Below are positions 1-8,986 of a DNA stretch of 12,007 nucleotides, in pieces. This DNA comes from an uncultured Propioniciclava sp. (GTDB taxonomy: Bacteria; Actinomycetota; Actinomycetes; Propionibacteriales; Propionibacteriaceae), in assembly GCA_937872005.1 (NCBI GenBank), contig CALMPQ010000190.1, positions 1 to 12,007 of the forward strand. The letters run 5' to 3'. The notes beneath the pieces are model-generated. The model saw only the letters and a list, made by a program, of their open reading frames with translations, had not been told where the DNA came from and did not search any database. The translations under genes and the position numbers were made by a program. Each line of letters starts with the position of its first letter. The first letter of the stretch is position 1.

Positions 1-762
1 CCCGGTGCGGTCGGCCACCGGCAGGCCGACCGCCGCCGCGAGGATCGGTTGGGCGCCGTCGGCGGGGGACTGCCCGAAGCGTCCCCACCCGCCCGCGACG
101 GTCCCGATGCGCATGAACGCCCCGTGGCCGAGGATCTTCGTGAACGTCCAGCCCGGGTGTGCTGCGAGTGCCGCCACCCCGGAGCGGCTCGGCAGTTCCT
201 GTGCGATCACCAGGCAGGCGAACTTGCTGCGCGCGTAGGCGCGCGAGGGCGTCCAGTTCGCCTCCGAGCAGAGGTCGGACGCCGTGGGCTCGGCCCGGTT
301 GGCCATCAGCGAGCCGACGGTGACGACGCGCCCCGATGCCGAGCGGAGCGCGGGGAGCAGGCCGTGGGCGAGGCGGAGGTGGCCCAGGGCGTTGGTGGCC
401 ATCGTGCGCTCGTGGCCGTCTTCGGTTTCGACGCGGGTGCGGCCGCCGTTGCGTCCGGCGTTGAGCACCAGGAAGTCGAGCGGCCGGGCGCCCCATGAGT
501 AGACCAGGGCGTCGACCGATGCGAACGAGGCCGTGTCCAACGAGACGACGTCGACCGATCCCGACCCCGTGCCGAGCCCCGCCCGGACCGCACTCGCGGC
601 GTCCAGACCCCGCTGGGGGGCGCGGGTGGTGAGCACGACGTGGGCGCCCGCCCGGGCCAGCCCGATGCAGGTCTCGAGGCCGATGCCGGCGGTGCCGCCG
701 GTGACGAGGGCGGTGCGTCCGGTGAGGTCGGGCAGGGGGAGGGGCGGCAGGCGATCGGTCAC
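1..762 (-). CDS. Short-chain dehydrogenase/reductase, C-terminus cut off by the left edge
   Basis: A continuous minus-strand frame of 254 codons runs from a GTG at 760-762 off the left edge. It shows the classical SDR layout. A Rossmann glycine motif TGGTAGIG lies at residues 21-28, NAG at 101-103, the catalytic Ser in VGSL at about 151, and YARSK (Tyr176, Lys180) as the catalytic pair. An HPGWT segment follows, as is usual after the active site. The NAG and HPG pattern resembles the retinol-dehydrogenase/protochlorophyllide-reductase-like branch, so it is probably an NADP-dependent oxidoreductase. The substrate cannot be told from the sequence. The GTG was chosen because it places about 20 residues before the glycine motif and no ATG lies in a better position; the ribosome site is weak. 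The gene is divergent from gltX with only 27 bases between the two starts. The family call is firm; the start is moderately sure. Confidence 0.85.
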   Translation of the reverse strand, partial: MTDRLPPLPLPDLTGRTALVTGGTAGIGLETCIGLARAGAHVVLTTRAPQRGLDAASAVRAGLGTGSGSVDVVSLDTASFASVDALVYSWGARPLDFLVLNAGRNGGRTRVETEDGHERTMATNALGHLRLAHGLLPALRSASGRVVTVGSLMANRAEPTASDLCSEANWTPSRAYARSKFACLVIAQELPSRSGVAALAAHPGWTFTKILGHGAFMRIGTVAGGWGRFGQSPADGAQPILAAAVGLPVADRTG

Positions 763-773
763 GGCGGAAACGA

Positions 774-779
774 TAGTCT
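774..779 (+). promoter_or_regulatory. Possible -10 box for gltX
   Basis: TAGTCT fits the actinobacterial TANNNT -10 pattern and ends 10 bases before the gltX ATG. The transcript would then start at or within a few bases of the start codon. That would agree with the absence of a clear ribosome-binding site there. No recognisable -35 box lies at the expected distance, so this is weak evidence. Confidence 0.25.
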
Positions 780-789
780 GGGCGGCACC

Positions 790-2262
790 ATGACTGATGT
801 TTCGCTTTCACCCGCGCGGTTGCGCGTGGCGCCGTCGCCGACAGGGGATCCGCACGTCGGGACGGCCTACATGTCGCTGTTCAACCTCGCCTGGGCGCGC
901 AAGACCGGCGGGGCGTTCGTGCTCCGCATCGAGGACACCGACCGTGCCCGGTACGTCGGCAGCTCGGAGCAGCAGATCTTCGACACCCTGCGCTGGCTCG
1001 GCCTCGACTGGTCGGAGGGGCCTGATGTCGGCGGGCCCTACGCCCCGTACCGGCAGTCGGAGCGGCTCGACACGTACCGGCCGTTCGTCGACCAGCTCAT
1101 CGCCGACGGGCACGCCTACGAGTGCTGGTGCTCCACGGAGCGGCTGGTGGAGATGCGGGCCGAGCAGCAGGCGTCCAAGCAGGCGAACACGGGGTATGAC
1201 CGGCTGTGCCTGGGCAAGACGCGCGAGGAGCGCGCGGCCCTGCCCGGCTTCACCGAGACGCCCGTGGTGCGGATGCTGATCCCCGACGACGCCCCGACGA
1301 CGTTCGACGACCTCGTGCGTGGGCCGGTGGCAGCGCCGGTGCCCGACGACCAGGTGATCCTCAAGACCGACGGGTTCCCGACCTACCACCTGGCCGTCGT
1401 GGTCGACGACCACCTGATGGGCATCACCCACGTGGTGCGCGGCGAGGAGTGGATCAGCTCCACGCCCAAGCACATCCTGCTCTACCGCTGGCTCGGCTGG
1501 GACGTCCCCGCCTTCGCCCACATGCCGCTGCTGCGCAACACCGACAAGTCCAAGATCAGCAAGCGCAAGAATCCGGCTGCGCGGCTGGAGTGGTTCCGCG
1601 AGCAGGGCTACTTGCCCGAGGCGCTGCGCAACTTCCTGCAGCTGCTGGGGTATGCCGGCGACGACGAGTCGGAGGTGCAGTCGTTCGAGGAGTTCGTCGA
1701 CGCCTTCGAGTGGGCCAAGGTCAACACGGTGGGTCCGGTCTTCGACGTCGACAAGCTGAACTGGCTGAACGGTCACTACATCCGTGCGTTGTCCCCTGAG
1801 GCGTTGGCGGACCGGATCGTCGAGCACCTCTCATACACCGGGGTGTGGGCTTCGCCGTCGGAGGCCGACGTCGAGCGGCTGCGGGCCGCCACGCCGCTCA
1901 TCCAGGAGCGCCTCGTGCTGCTGTCGGAGGCGTTGGAGAAGGTGCAGTTCCTGTTCACGCCCGACGCCTCGCTGGAACTCGATCAGGCGTCGGTCGACGC
2001 GCTGCCCGACAACGCCGCTGACATCGTGGACGCCTCACTGTCCGTCCTCGAGGAGCTGCCGACCTGGGACGACGCGTCGATCCAAGCTGCCCTGCGCGCC
2101 CGGCTGGTCGACGACCTGGGCATCAAGCCGAAGTTCGCATTCGGACCGGTGCGCGTGGGCGTGACCGGATCGCGGGTGTCGCCGCCGCTGTTCGAGTCGA
2201 TGGTCATCCTGGGCCGCGAGTCGTCTCTGGCCCGCCTGCGGGCGCTGCGCGCGGCCCTGTGA
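790..2262 (+). CDS. gltX: Glutamyl-tRNA synthetase
   Basis: Encodes a 490-residue class I aminoacyl-tRNA synthetase, the normal bacterial GluRS length, which charges tRNA-Glu with glutamate in the cytoplasm. The catalytic Rossmann domain opens with RVAPSPTGDPHVGTAY, where HVGT at 22-25 is the HIGH signature. RIEDTD follows at 46-51, and SKISKR at about 254-259 is the KMSKS loop. The C-terminal half is the helical anticodon-binding part. The zinc-site region keeps CWC at 112-114 and Cys140, but the fourth position (CLG where E. coli has CxH) is not an obvious ligand. The ATG at 790 was chosen over a longer in-frame start at 640: homologues begin about 10 residues before the APSPTG motif, and the extra 50 residues would lie over the divergent neighbour. 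Its stop overlaps the next gene's GTG by four bases. Confidence 0.96.
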   Translation: MTDVSLSPARLRVAPSPTGDPHVGTAYMSLFNLAWARKTGGAFVLRIEDTDRARYVGSSEQQIFDTLRWLGLDWSEGPDVGGPYAPYRQSERLDTYRPFVDQLIADGHAYECWCSTERLVEMRAEQQASKQANTGYDRLCLGKTREERAALPGFTETPVVRMLIPDDAPTTFDDLVRGPVAAPVPDDQVILKTDGFPTYHLAVVVDDHLMGITHVVRGEEWISSTPKHILLYRWLGWDVPAFAHMPLLRNTDKSKISKRKNPAARLEWFREQGYLPEALRNFLQLLGYAGDDESEVQSFEEFVDAFEWAKVNTVGPVFDVDKLNWLNGHYIRALSPEALADRIVEHLSYTGVWASPSEADVERLRAATPLIQERLVLLSEALEKVQFLFTPDASLELDQASVDALPDNAADIVDASLSVLEELPTWDDASIQAALRARLVDDLGIKPKFAFGPVRVGVTGSRVSPPLFESMVILGRESSLARLRALRAAL

Positions 2263-2966
2263 GCGTCGTCGTCTTCGGTGGCCGCTCGGAGATCGGCCTG
2301 GCCATCGGGCGCCGACTGTCGGGTGAGGCGTCCGCGGTGGTGCTGGCCCAGCGCGAGCCGTTGGACGCCGCCCTGCCCGGTGCCCACGTGGTGGCGTTCG
2401 ACGCCGACGACGTGGCGTCGCACCGGGGCGTTGTCGCCGACATCGAGCAGCGGTTCGGGCCGATCGGGACGGCCATCCTGGCGTTCGGGATCCTCGGTGA
2501 CCAGGAGCTGGCCGAGCGTGACGAGGGCGAGGTGGCCCGCATCCTGCACACCGACTTCGTCGCGCAGGCGTCGCTGCTGACGGTGCTGGCCGACGTGATG
2601 CGTCCCCGCGGGACGGGGCAGATCGTGGCCTTCTCCTCGGTGGCGGGCGTGCGCGTGCGCCGGCCGAACTATGTCTATGGGTCGGCCAAGGCCGGGTTGG
2701 ACGGCTTCGCCTCGGGCCTCGCCGACGCGCTGCACGGCTCGGGCGTCGACCTCGTGGTCGCGCGGCCCGGCTTCGTCATCGGCCGGATGACCCGCGGCAT
2801 GAAGCCCGCGCCCTTCTCGACGACGCCCGACCAGGTCGCTTCCGCCGTGGTGGACCGGCTGCGGTCCGGGGGTGGCGGCGTACTGTGGATCCCATGGCAA
2901 CTACGGGTGATGTTCTCGGTGGCGCCGTTCGTCCCGCGCGCGATCTGGCGCCGGATGCCGCGCTGA
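2259..2966 (+). CDS. DprE2-like short-chain reductase
   Basis: A 235-residue SDR that, by recall, matches mycobacterial DprE2 (decaprenylphosphoryl-2-keto-ribose reductase, the second half of the epimerase that makes the arabinose donor). Shared features are GGRSEIGLAI at 7-16, AFGILGD at 75-81, FSSVAG around 125-130 with the catalytic Ser, and RVRRPNYVYGSAKAGLDGF at 132-150 with Tyr140 and Lys144. The C-terminus is hydrophobic and then basic, ending PRAIWRRMPR, like the mycobacterial PRSIFRKLPI, and may sit on the membrane. The GTG start overlaps the gltX stop (GTGA), so translation is probably coupled. DprE1, the FAD oxidase partner, is not in this window. Many actinobacteria that lack arabinogalactan carry such homologues, so the true substrate is uncertain; only the family placement is well supported. 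Confidence 0.8.
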   Translation: MSVVVFGGRSEIGLAIGRRLSGEASAVVLAQREPLDAALPGAHVVAFDADDVASHRGVVADIEQRFGPIGTAILAFGILGDQELAERDEGEVARILHTDFVAQASLLTVLADVMRPRGTGQIVAFSSVAGVRVRRPNYVYGSAKAGLDGFASGLADALHGSGVDLVVARPGFVIGRMTRGMKPAPFSTTPDQVASAVVDRLRSGGGGVLWIPWQLRVMFSVAPFVPRAIWRRMPR

Positions 2967-3847
2967 TGGAGTGCTCCACCGCGTGGGACGGGCTCTCGGC
3001 GTGGGGGACCGCCGCCCGAGCCGCGTTCTGGGTTGCCCTCGAGCAGCCCGGCCCCTGGGGTCGCGAGGCGCTCACGGAGTCGCACCTCGACCCTGCGCTC
3101 GGGGCGGCGTTGCAGGGCGCGGCGACCGAGGCGGGCGGCCGGGTGCTGCTGATCCGGGGGCCGGGGGCGCACGCCGACACCCACGAGGTGCGCCGCCGCC
3201 GGGTGTTCATCGCCGGCGGCCTCGCCGGGACGCCGTGGCTGCTCTCGGGCGACCTCGACGACCCAGCCACGCTGCTCGACCTGCCGTGGGACGTGTTGGC
3301 CGGAACGGAAGTCCCGGACCTCGAAGGGTTTGTGCTGTCCGCGCCGGTTCTGCTGGTCTGCACCAACGCCAAGCGCGACCGCTGCTGCGCCCTGCGTGGG
3401 CGTCCGATCGCGACCGAGCTCGCCGCGTCGGGACTCGAGGTCTGGGAGTGCTCCCACACCGGCGGCCACCGCTTCGCCCCGACCGGCGTGGTGCTGCCGC
3501 TGGGTCAGGTGGTCGGCCGGCTCGACCTCGACCTGGCCCGGCAGGTGCTGGACGCCGCGGCGTCCGGCCGGTTCGCGGTGGGGACGCTCAACGAGACCCA
3601 CGATCGCGGGGTGAGCCACCTCGCGCCGCGGCAGCAGGCCGCGGTGTCGTGGGTGCGCGCGCACGAGGGCGAGACCGACCCGGTGGCACTCGTGGTGGTC
3701 GGCGACGACGGTGCGACCGTGACCGTTCAGCACGCCGACGGGCGCGTCTGGGAACTCGCTGTTGAGCCGGTCACAGGTGAGGACCTGCCCGACTCGTGCG
3801 GCAAACCCGCCAAGCCGAGCGCGACCTGGCGGGTCTACGAACGCTGA
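2966..3847 (+). CDS. Sucrase/ferredoxin-like (Suc_Fer-like) thioredoxin-fold protein
   Basis: A 293-residue protein of the sucrase/ferredoxin-like family, which has a thioredoxin-like fold related to 2Fe-2S ferredoxins. Seen here are an N-terminal MECSTAWDGLSAWGTAARAAFW segment ending in the typical LEQPGPWG; CTNAKRDRCCALRGRP at about 122-137, with Cys122, Cys130 and Cys131; and WECSHTGGHRFAPTG at about 150-164, with Cys152 and His158. The conserved cysteines suggest an iron-sulfur or redox role, but no reaction is established. The ATG at 2966 overlaps the upstream TGA by one base (TGATG). In-frame starts at 2894 (ATG) and 2885 (GTG) would add 24 or 27 residues. I prefer 2966 because 10 of 23 codons in that extension end in A or T, unlike the rest of the gene. 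The family call is firm; the start is about 60 percent sure. The stop lies in the palindrome that follows. Confidence 0.85.
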   Translation: MECSTAWDGLSAWGTAARAAFWVALEQPGPWGREALTESHLDPALGAALQGAATEAGGRVLLIRGPGAHADTHEVRRRRVFIAGGLAGTPWLLSGDLDDPATLLDLPWDVLAGTEVPDLEGFVLSAPVLLVCTNAKRDRCCALRGRPIATELAASGLEVWECSHTGGHRFAPTGVVLPLGQVVGRLDLDLARQVLDAAASGRFAVGTLNETHDRGVSHLAPRQQAAVSWVRAHEGETDPVALVVVGDDGATVTVQHADGRVWELAVEPVTGEDLPDSCGKPAKPSATWRVYER

Positions 3848-3915
3848 CCGACAGAATTCGACCGACACCAGTAGGACCGCGGTCCCACGGATGTCGGGCG
3901 AAATCTGTCGGTCAG
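3844..3915. repeat. 72-base near-perfect palindrome between convergent genes; possible bidirectional terminator or palindromic repeat element
   Basis: Two 36-base arms meet without a loop at 3879/3880, and 31 of 36 positions pair. The outer 12 pairs (CTGACCGACAGA) and the inner six (GGACCG/CGGTCC) are perfect. Symmetry stops abruptly at both ends: positions 3843/3916 and 3842/3917 do not pair. The TGA of the Suc_Fer-like gene (3845-3847) and the TGA of meaB (complement of 3912-3914) occupy the same place in each arm. The position between converging genes suits a two-way transcription stop, but there is no T-run after the stem. It could also be a small dispersed palindromic element that supplied both stop codons. 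Its copy number elsewhere in the genome is unknown. Confidence 0.85.
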
Positions 3916-4904
3916 GCCCAGTCGCCCCGGAACGCGTGCAGGATCTCGACCGAGGCCTCGACCGCGCTCAACTCGCCCGACTCCACGGACGCCTCGAGGC
4001 CCGGCACCAGCGCCTTCACCGACGGGGAACGCCGCAGCGCGGTGAGCAGGTCGTCCTGCACCAAGGCCCACATCCAGTCGCGCTGCTGCTCGGCGCGCCG
4101 TTCGGCCAGCGACCCCGACTCCTCGAGCGAGGCGCGGTGTGCCAGCACGGCGTCCCACACCTCGTCGAGGCCGTCGCCGGTGTACGAGGACGAGGTCAGG
4201 ACCGGCGTCCGGCGCCCCCCCGACTCGGAGCGGATGAGCTTCATCGCGATGGTGAGCTCGCGCGCGGCCACGCGGGCCTCGGTGAGCCCGTCGCCGTCGG
4301 CCTTGTTCACGCTGATGACGTCGGCCATCTCGAGGATGCCGCGCTTGATGCCCTGCAGCTGATCGCCGGTGCGGGCGATCATCAGCAGCAGGAACGTGTC
4401 GACCATGCCCGCGACCGCGACCTCCGACTGACCGACGCCGACGGTCTCGACGATGATCGTGTCGTAGCCGGCGGCCTCCATGATGAGCATGCCCTCACGG
4501 GTGGCCCGCGCCACGCCGCCCAGGTGGTTGCCCGAGGGGGAGGGGCGGATGAACGCGTTCTCGCTCACCGCCAGGTCGGCCATGCGCGTGCGGTCACCCA
4601 GCACCGAGCCCCCCGACCGCGAGGACGAGGGGTCGACGGCGAGTACCGCCAACTTGTGGCCGCGCTCGATCAGCCGCACGCCCATGGCGTTGCAGAAGGT
4701 CGACTTACCCGCGCCCGGCACGCCCGACAGCCCGACGCGCACGGCCTTGCCGGTGTGGGGCCGCAGGATGGTCAAGAGTTCCCGTGCCTGGTCGCGGTGG
4801 TCGGGGCGCGTTGACTCGACGAGGGTCAGCGCCCGCGCGACATGAGCACGGGACCCGGCGACCACGCGTTCAGCCAGGGTCGCCGGGTCCAGTGATTGCC
4901 TCAT
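3912..4904 (-). CDS. meaB: MeaB-type G-protein chaperone of methylmalonyl-CoA mutase
   Basis: A 330-residue G3E-family GTPase, the bacterial counterpart of human MMAA. It gates delivery of adenosylcobalamin to methylmalonyl-CoA mutase and protects the enzyme from inactivation. Visible motifs are the P-loop GVPGAGKST (61-69), the family signature [18 protein letters not shown] (91-108), ETVGVGQSE (153-161, the Walker B/switch region), and the base-specificity motif NKAD (200-203). The helical C-terminus probably forms the dimer arm. Its ATG overlaps the mutB stop by four bases (ATGA), with GGAGG about 10 bases upstream, so it is translated from the mutA-mutB message. Old annotations call this family ArgK, an arginine/ornithine transport kinase; the operon context makes the mutase role far more likely. 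The stop codon lies in the end of the palindrome. Confidence 0.96.
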   Translation of the reverse strand: MRQSLDPATLAERVVAGSRAHVARALTLVESTRPDHRDQARELLTILRPHTGKAVRVGLSGVPGAGKSTFCNAMGVRLIERGHKLAVLAVDPSSSRSGGSVLGDRTRMADLAVSENAFIRPSPSGNHLGGVARATREGMLIMEAAGYDTIIVETVGVGQSEVAVAGMVDTFLLLMIARTGDQLQGIKRGILEMADVISVNKADGDGLTEARVAARELTIAMKLIRSESGGRRTPVLTSSSYTGDGLDEVWDAVLAHRASLEESGSLAERRAEQQRDWMWALVQDDLLTALRRSPSVKALVPGLEASVESGELSAVEASVEILHAFRGDWA

Positions 4905-7093
4905 GCCTGCGGGGCCTCCAACCGCTCGATCAGCTTGCCGAGCAGCTCGTGGGCCGAGGCGGGGATCTTCGTGCCGGGCGGGAAGATCGCGTCAGCGCCC
5001 TTCTCGCGCAGCTCGGCGAAGTCCTGGCTCGGGATGACGCCACCCACGACGATCATCAGGTCGTCGCGTCCCATCTTGTCGAGCTCCTCGCGCAGCGCCG
5101 GAACCAGGGTGAGGTGACCTGCGGCCAGCGACGACACGCCGACCATGTGCACGTCCGCCTCGATCGCCTGACGGGCGACCTCCTCCGGCGTCTGGAACAG
5201 CGGACCCACGTCCACATCGAAGCCGAGGTCGGCGAAGGCCGAGGCGATCACCTTCTGGCCGCGGTCATGGCCGTCCTGGCCCATCTTGGCGACGAGGATG
5301 CGGGGGCGGCGGCCCTCGAGCTCCTCGAACTTCTCGACCAGGGCGCGGGTGGCCTCGGTCTCTTCGGTCGAACCCGACTCCTTGCTGTACACGCCACTGA
5401 TCGTACGGATCTGGGCGGTGTAGCGGCCGAACTCCTTCTCGAGGGCGTCGGAGATCTCACCCAGCGAGGCCTTGGCGCGCGCGGCGTCGATGGCCAGCTT
5501 GAGCAGGTTGCGCTCGGGGTCGGTCGGGTCGGCGTTGGCGGCGGCCCACGTGAGCTTGTCGAGAGCGGCCTGCGTCGCCGCCTCGTCCCGCTCGGCCCGC
5601 AGCTGCTGCAGCTTGGCGATCTGCTCGGCGCGCACGGTCGCGTTGTCGACCTTGAGCACCTCGATGGCCTCCTCGTCCTCGACGAGGTACTTGTTCACGC
5701 CGATCACCGGCTGGCGGCCGGAGTCGATGCGGGCCTGGGTGCGGGCCGCGGCCTCCTCGATGCGCATCTTCGGGATGCCGGCCTCGATGGCCTTCGCCAT
5801 GCCGCCGGCTTCCTCGACCTCCTGGATGAGCGCCCAGGCCTTGGCGGCCAGCTCGGCGGTCAGCTTCTCGACGTAGGCCGAGCCGCCCCACGGGTCGATC
5901 GGACGGACCGTGCCCGACTCCTGCTGGATGAACAGCTGGGTGTTGCGGGCGATGCGCGCCGAGAAGTCGGTCGGCAGCGCGATGGCCTCGTCGAGCGCGT
6001 TGGTGTGCAGGGACTGCGTGTGGCCCTGCGTGGCGGCCATGGCCTCCAGGCAGGTGCGGGTCACGTTGTTGAAGACGTCCTGCGCGGTGAGCGACCACCC
6101 CGACGTCTGGCTGTGCGTGCGCAGCGACATCGACTTGGCGTTCTTGGCGCCGGCGTCCTTCACCAGGCGCGCCCAGAGCATGCGTGCGGCGCGCATCTTG
6201 GCCACCTCGGTGAAGAAGTTCATGCCGATCGCCCAGAAGAAGCTCAGGCGCGGCGCGAACTTGTCGACGTCCAGGCCGACGGCCTGACCGGCGCGGATGT
6301 ACTCGACACCGTCGGCCAGCGTGTAGGCCATCTCGATGTCGGCCGTCGCCCCGGCCTCCTGCATGTGGTAGCCCGAGATCGAGATCGAGTTGAACTTGGG
6401 CATGTTCGCCGAGGTGAACGCGAAGATGTCGGAGATGATCCGCATCGACGGGGTCGGCGGGTAGATGTAGGTGTTGCGGACCATGAACTCCTTGAGGATG
6501 TCGTTCTGGATGGTCCCGGCGAGCTGCTCGGGCTTCACGCCCTGCTCCTCGGCCGCCACCACGTAGAACGCCAGGATCGGCAGCACGGCGCCGTTCATGG
6601 TCATCGACACCGACATCTGGTCCAGCGGGATGCCCTCGAACAGCTGGCGCATGTCGAGGATCGAGTCCACGGCCACACCCGCCATGCCGACGTCGCCGGC
6701 CACGCGCGGGTGGTCGGAGTCGTAGCCACGGTGGGTCGCCAGGTCGAATGCGATCGAGAGGCCCTTCTGGCCGGCGGCCAGGTTGCGGCGGTAGAACGCG
6801 TTGGACTCGGCGGCGGTCGAGAAGCCCGCGTACTGGCGGATCGTCCACGGCTTGTTCACGTACATCGTCGAGTACGGGCCGCGCAGGAACGGCGGCAGGC
6901 CGGGGCGCGTGTCCAGGAAGTCCAGCCCCTCGCGGTCGGCGTCACCGAACAGCGGCTTGACGGCCAGCTGCTCGGGCGTCTCCCACGAGGCGTCGGACGC
7001 CCCGGCCGCGGCCAGGGCTGCGGCATAGGCCTCGGCGGCGTCGTCGGACGGACGCGCGTCGCCGAGCTCGACGGAATCGAAGCGGGGGATCAT
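4901..7093 (-). CDS. mutB: Methylmalonyl-CoA mutase, large (catalytic, B12-binding) subunit
   Basis: The 730-residue alpha subunit interconverts (R)-methylmalonyl-CoA and succinyl-CoA using adenosylcobalamin. The opening PRFDSVELG and long stretches such as [21 protein letters not shown] match Propionibacterium shermanii MutB (728 residues). Tyr88 in RQYAG corresponds to the active-site Tyr89, and SGYHMQEAG carries the active-site His equivalent to His244. [19 protein letters not shown] and [11 protein letters not shown] belong to the TIM barrel. The C-terminal cobalamin domain has DGHDRG with His609 as the lower cobalt ligand, then GVSSLAAGH and VVGGVIP, the DxHxxG...SxL...GG pattern, so the subunit should be active. 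The ATG at 7093 overlaps the mutA stop by four bases, with GGGAG seven bases upstream. MeaB follows with another four-base overlap, giving a coupled three-gene unit. Confidence 0.98.
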   Translation of the reverse strand: MIPRFDSVELGDARPSDDAAEAYAAALAAAGASDASWETPEQLAVKPLFGDADREGLDFLDTRPGLPPFLRGPYSTMYVNKPWTIRQYAGFSTAAESNAFYRRNLAAGQKGLSIAFDLATHRGYDSDHPRVAGDVGMAGVAVDSILDMRQLFEGIPLDQMSVSMTMNGAVLPILAFYVVAAEEQGVKPEQLAGTIQNDILKEFMVRNTYIYPPTPSMRIISDIFAFTSANMPKFNSISISGYHMQEAGATADIEMAYTLADGVEYIRAGQAVGLDVDKFAPRLSFFWAIGMNFFTEVAKMRAARMLWARLVKDAGAKNAKSMSLRTHSQTSGWSLTAQDVFNNVTRTCLEAMAATQGHTQSLHTNALDEAIALPTDFSARIARNTQLFIQQESGTVRPIDPWGGSAYVEKLTAELAAKAWALIQEVEEAGGMAKAIEAGIPKMRIEEAAARTQARIDSGRQPVIGVNKYLVEDEEAIEVLKVDNATVRAEQIAKLQQLRAERDEAATQAALDKLTWAAANADPTDPERNLLKLAIDAARAKASLGEISDALEKEFGRYTAQIRTISGVYSKESGSTEETEATRALVEKFEELEGRRPRILVAKMGQDGHDRGQKVIASAFADLGFDVDVGPLFQTPEEVARQAIEADVHMVGVSSLAAGHLTLVPALREELDKMGRDDLMIVVGGVIPSQDFAELREKGADAIFPPGTKIPASAHELLGKLIERLEAPQA

Positions 7094-8958
7094 CGGGCCA
7101 CTCCCAGGGTCTCGAACACGGATTCAAGGAACGCGACGACATCCATGCCCATCGCGATGGTGCCGTCGAACAGGCCCTCGGGGGCCTCGCCCGCCTCGGC
7201 GAGCTGACCGGCGAGGTAGACCTTCTCGACGCCGGCGTCCTTCAACGCCTGCGCGACGGGCACGGCCTGCTCGGCGTAGATGCCGGCCGAGCTGGCCAGG
7301 ACGGCCACCTTCTGGCCGGACGCCTTGGCCGCGATCTCCTCAGGGCTGCCGCCGTGGCTCTGCGTGGCGTCGATGCCGCCGACGAGGAGGACATTGGAGG
7401 CGAAGCCCTGGCGTCCGCCGAAGTCGCGCTGGGCGCCCAGGCAGGCGAGCAGGACGTCGGGGGCCGAGCCGGTGGCGTCCTCGTGGGCCCACGCGCGCTC
7501 GCGCAGGGTCTCGAACACCTCGGCGTCGCGGATCTGCTTCAGGCCGCCGTAGGCCGGGGCCTCGGGGCGGGCCTTCGCGTCGTAGCGCCTCTCGCCGGCC
7601 AGCGGGAACATGCTCACACCGGTCAGCTCGATCGCACGCTTGGCCAGCTGCGTGGCCCGGGCGGCGTTCACCTCGCCGATGCGGCGCTCGACGTCACCGG
7701 ACGCCAGCGCTGCGGCCATGCCGCCCGCCGCCTCGAGCTCGCGGACGATCGCCCACGCGGCCTGCGCGAGGTCCTCGGTCAGCGACTCGACGTACCACGA
7801 GCCGCCCGCCGGGTCCTGGACCCGACCGACGTGGCTCTCCTCGGCCGCGACGACCTGGATGTTGCGCGCGATGCGGCGGCTGAACGAGGTCGGCAGCCCG
7901 TTGGCGTGGTCGAAGGGGAGGGTGGTCACGGCGTCCGCGCCACCGGCGGCGGCGGCGAAGGTGGCGATCGTGGTGCGCAGCATGTTCACGTGCGGGTCCA
8001 CCTTCGCCATCATGCGGGGGCTGGTGACCGCGTGGATGCGGGCGCCGCGCAGGACCTCGGGGACGCCGCACTCCTCGGTGACGCGCGCCCACAGACGACG
8101 CAGCGCGCGGAGCTTGGCGATCGTGGCGAACTGGTCGGCGGTCGCCGCGACGCGGAACTCGAGCTGGCCCACCGCGTCGGCGGGCGCGACCCCGGCCTCG
8201 TCGAGGGCGCGCAGGTACTCGATGCCGGTGGCGATCGCGAAGGCGAGCTCCTGGGCGTCGGAGGCGCCGGCCTTGTGCACGGGAAGCGTCTCGACGGTCA
8301 GGGCGGTGACGCCCGGCAGCCCGGCGACCTCGTCGACCCAGCGCTTGAGGGAGCCCAGGTCGGGCGCGGTGCCGTTGAGCGTGGCGAAGGCGAGCGGGTC
8401 GATGCCGAGGTTGCCCTTGGCTGCGCTGAGATCGCCCCCGCCGCCCTTCAGCACCGCGAGCAGGGCCGCGGCGGCGGCGTCCTGGTCGGTGCGGGAGAAG
8501 ACGCGGGCCGCGGCCAGGTCGACCTGCACGTCGGCGAGCACGGTGGCGAGCTGGTCGGCCGGGATCGCGTCGGGGTCGACGCGCAGCCACACCGAGGTGG
8601 CGCCACGCTCGAGGTCGTCGAGGATCGCCTGCCGGGTCGCCGGGACGTCGGGGTCCTCGTGCAACTGGCGCACCCCCCACGCCACGGCCTCGCCGGTGCG
8701 CACCGACGAACCGCGGGTGAAGGGCATCGCGCCGGGGTACCCGAGCGCTGCGTCGTCATCGGAGCTGGTGTACAGGGGGGCGACGTCGATGTCGTCCAGG
8801 GTGGTCGAGGTCAGGCGCTTGAGCCCTTGCTCGATCGTGAGTTCCTTGCCTTCGGGACGCCCGCGGTTGAGGACCTTCAGGACCTCAGCCTCCCACGCGG
8901 CGTCGGTGGCCGGGGCGAAGCCGCCAGCCAGGGTGAGCTGTTCGGAGTCAGCCGACAT
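7090..8958 (-). CDS. mutA: Methylmalonyl-CoA mutase, small (structural) subunit
   Basis: The 622-residue beta subunit of the heterodimeric mutase. It aligns throughout, by recall, with P. shermanii MutA (638 residues): TLAGGF near the start, [41 protein letters not shown] and [13 protein letters not shown]. The C-terminal domain has the fold of the cobalamin domain but lacks the DxHxxG motif; [17 protein letters not shown] stands in its place. This is the expected state of the non-catalytic subunit. The start ATG at 8958 has AGAGGTAGG five bases upstream. It heads the mutA-mutB-meaB operon, and its own promoter probably lies in the 152-base gap after the toxin gene. The heterodimeric form, rather than the single-chain homodimer, is typical of propionibacteria and many other actinobacteria. 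Confidence 0.97.
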   Translation of the reverse strand: MSADSEQLTLAGGFAPATDAAWEAEVLKVLNRGRPEGKELTIEQGLKRLTSTTLDDIDVAPLYTSSDDDAALGYPGAMPFTRGSSVRTGEAVAWGVRQLHEDPDVPATRQAILDDLERGATSVWLRVDPDAIPADQLATVLADVQVDLAAARVFSRTDQDAAAAALLAVLKGGGGDLSAAKGNLGIDPLAFATLNGTAPDLGSLKRWVDEVAGLPGVTALTVETLPVHKAGASDAQELAFAIATGIEYLRALDEAGVAPADAVGQLEFRVAATADQFATIAKLRALRRLWARVTEECGVPEVLRGARIHAVTSPRMMAKVDPHVNMLRTTIATFAAAAGGADAVTTLPFDHANGLPTSFSRRIARNIQVVAAEESHVGRVQDPAGGSWYVESLTEDLAQAAWAIVRELEAAGGMAAALASGDVERRIGEVNAARATQLAKRAIELTGVSMFPLAGERRYDAKARPEAPAYGGLKQIRDAEVFETLRERAWAHEDATGSAPDVLLACLGAQRDFGGRQGFASNVLLVGGIDATQSHGGSPEEIAAKASGQKVAVLASSAGIYAEQAVPVAQALKDAGVEKVYLAGQLAEAGEAPEGLFDGTIAMGMDVVAFLESVFETLGVAR

Positions 8959-8963
8959 GCGGA

Positions 8964-8972
8964 CCTACCTCT
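8964..8972 (-). promoter_or_regulatory. Ribosome-binding site of mutA
   Basis: AGAGGTAGG on the minus strand ends five bases before the mutA ATG. It fixes the start at 8958 and is one of the clearer Shine-Dalgarno sequences in the window. Confidence 0.7.
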
Positions 8973-8986
8973 ACGTGTGCTGTCCG

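Noticed and set aside
640..789. N-terminal extension of gltX by 50 residues
   Set aside because: The extension is unlike any GluRS N-terminus and would overlap the divergent SDR gene. ATG 790 fits the family.
808..1827. Minus-strand open frame opposite gltX
   Set aside because: Shadow of gltX; low-complexity composition and no motif.
3912..4904. Reading the GTPase as ArgK, an arginine/ornithine transport kinase
   Set aside because: The coupling to mutA-mutB and the full MeaB/MMAA motif set point to the mutase chaperone; ArgK is an outdated label.
4784..7207. Long plus-strand open frame of 807 codons
   Set aside because: It lies antisense to mutB, which has full family identity. Its composition (Arg, Gly, His, Leu, Val rich) is the usual shadow in high-GC DNA.
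4901..8958. mutA and mutB as a recent tandem duplication
   Set aside because: The two subunits are homologous by ancient duplication, known for this family, and have diverged strongly; MutA has lost the DxHxxG motif as expected.
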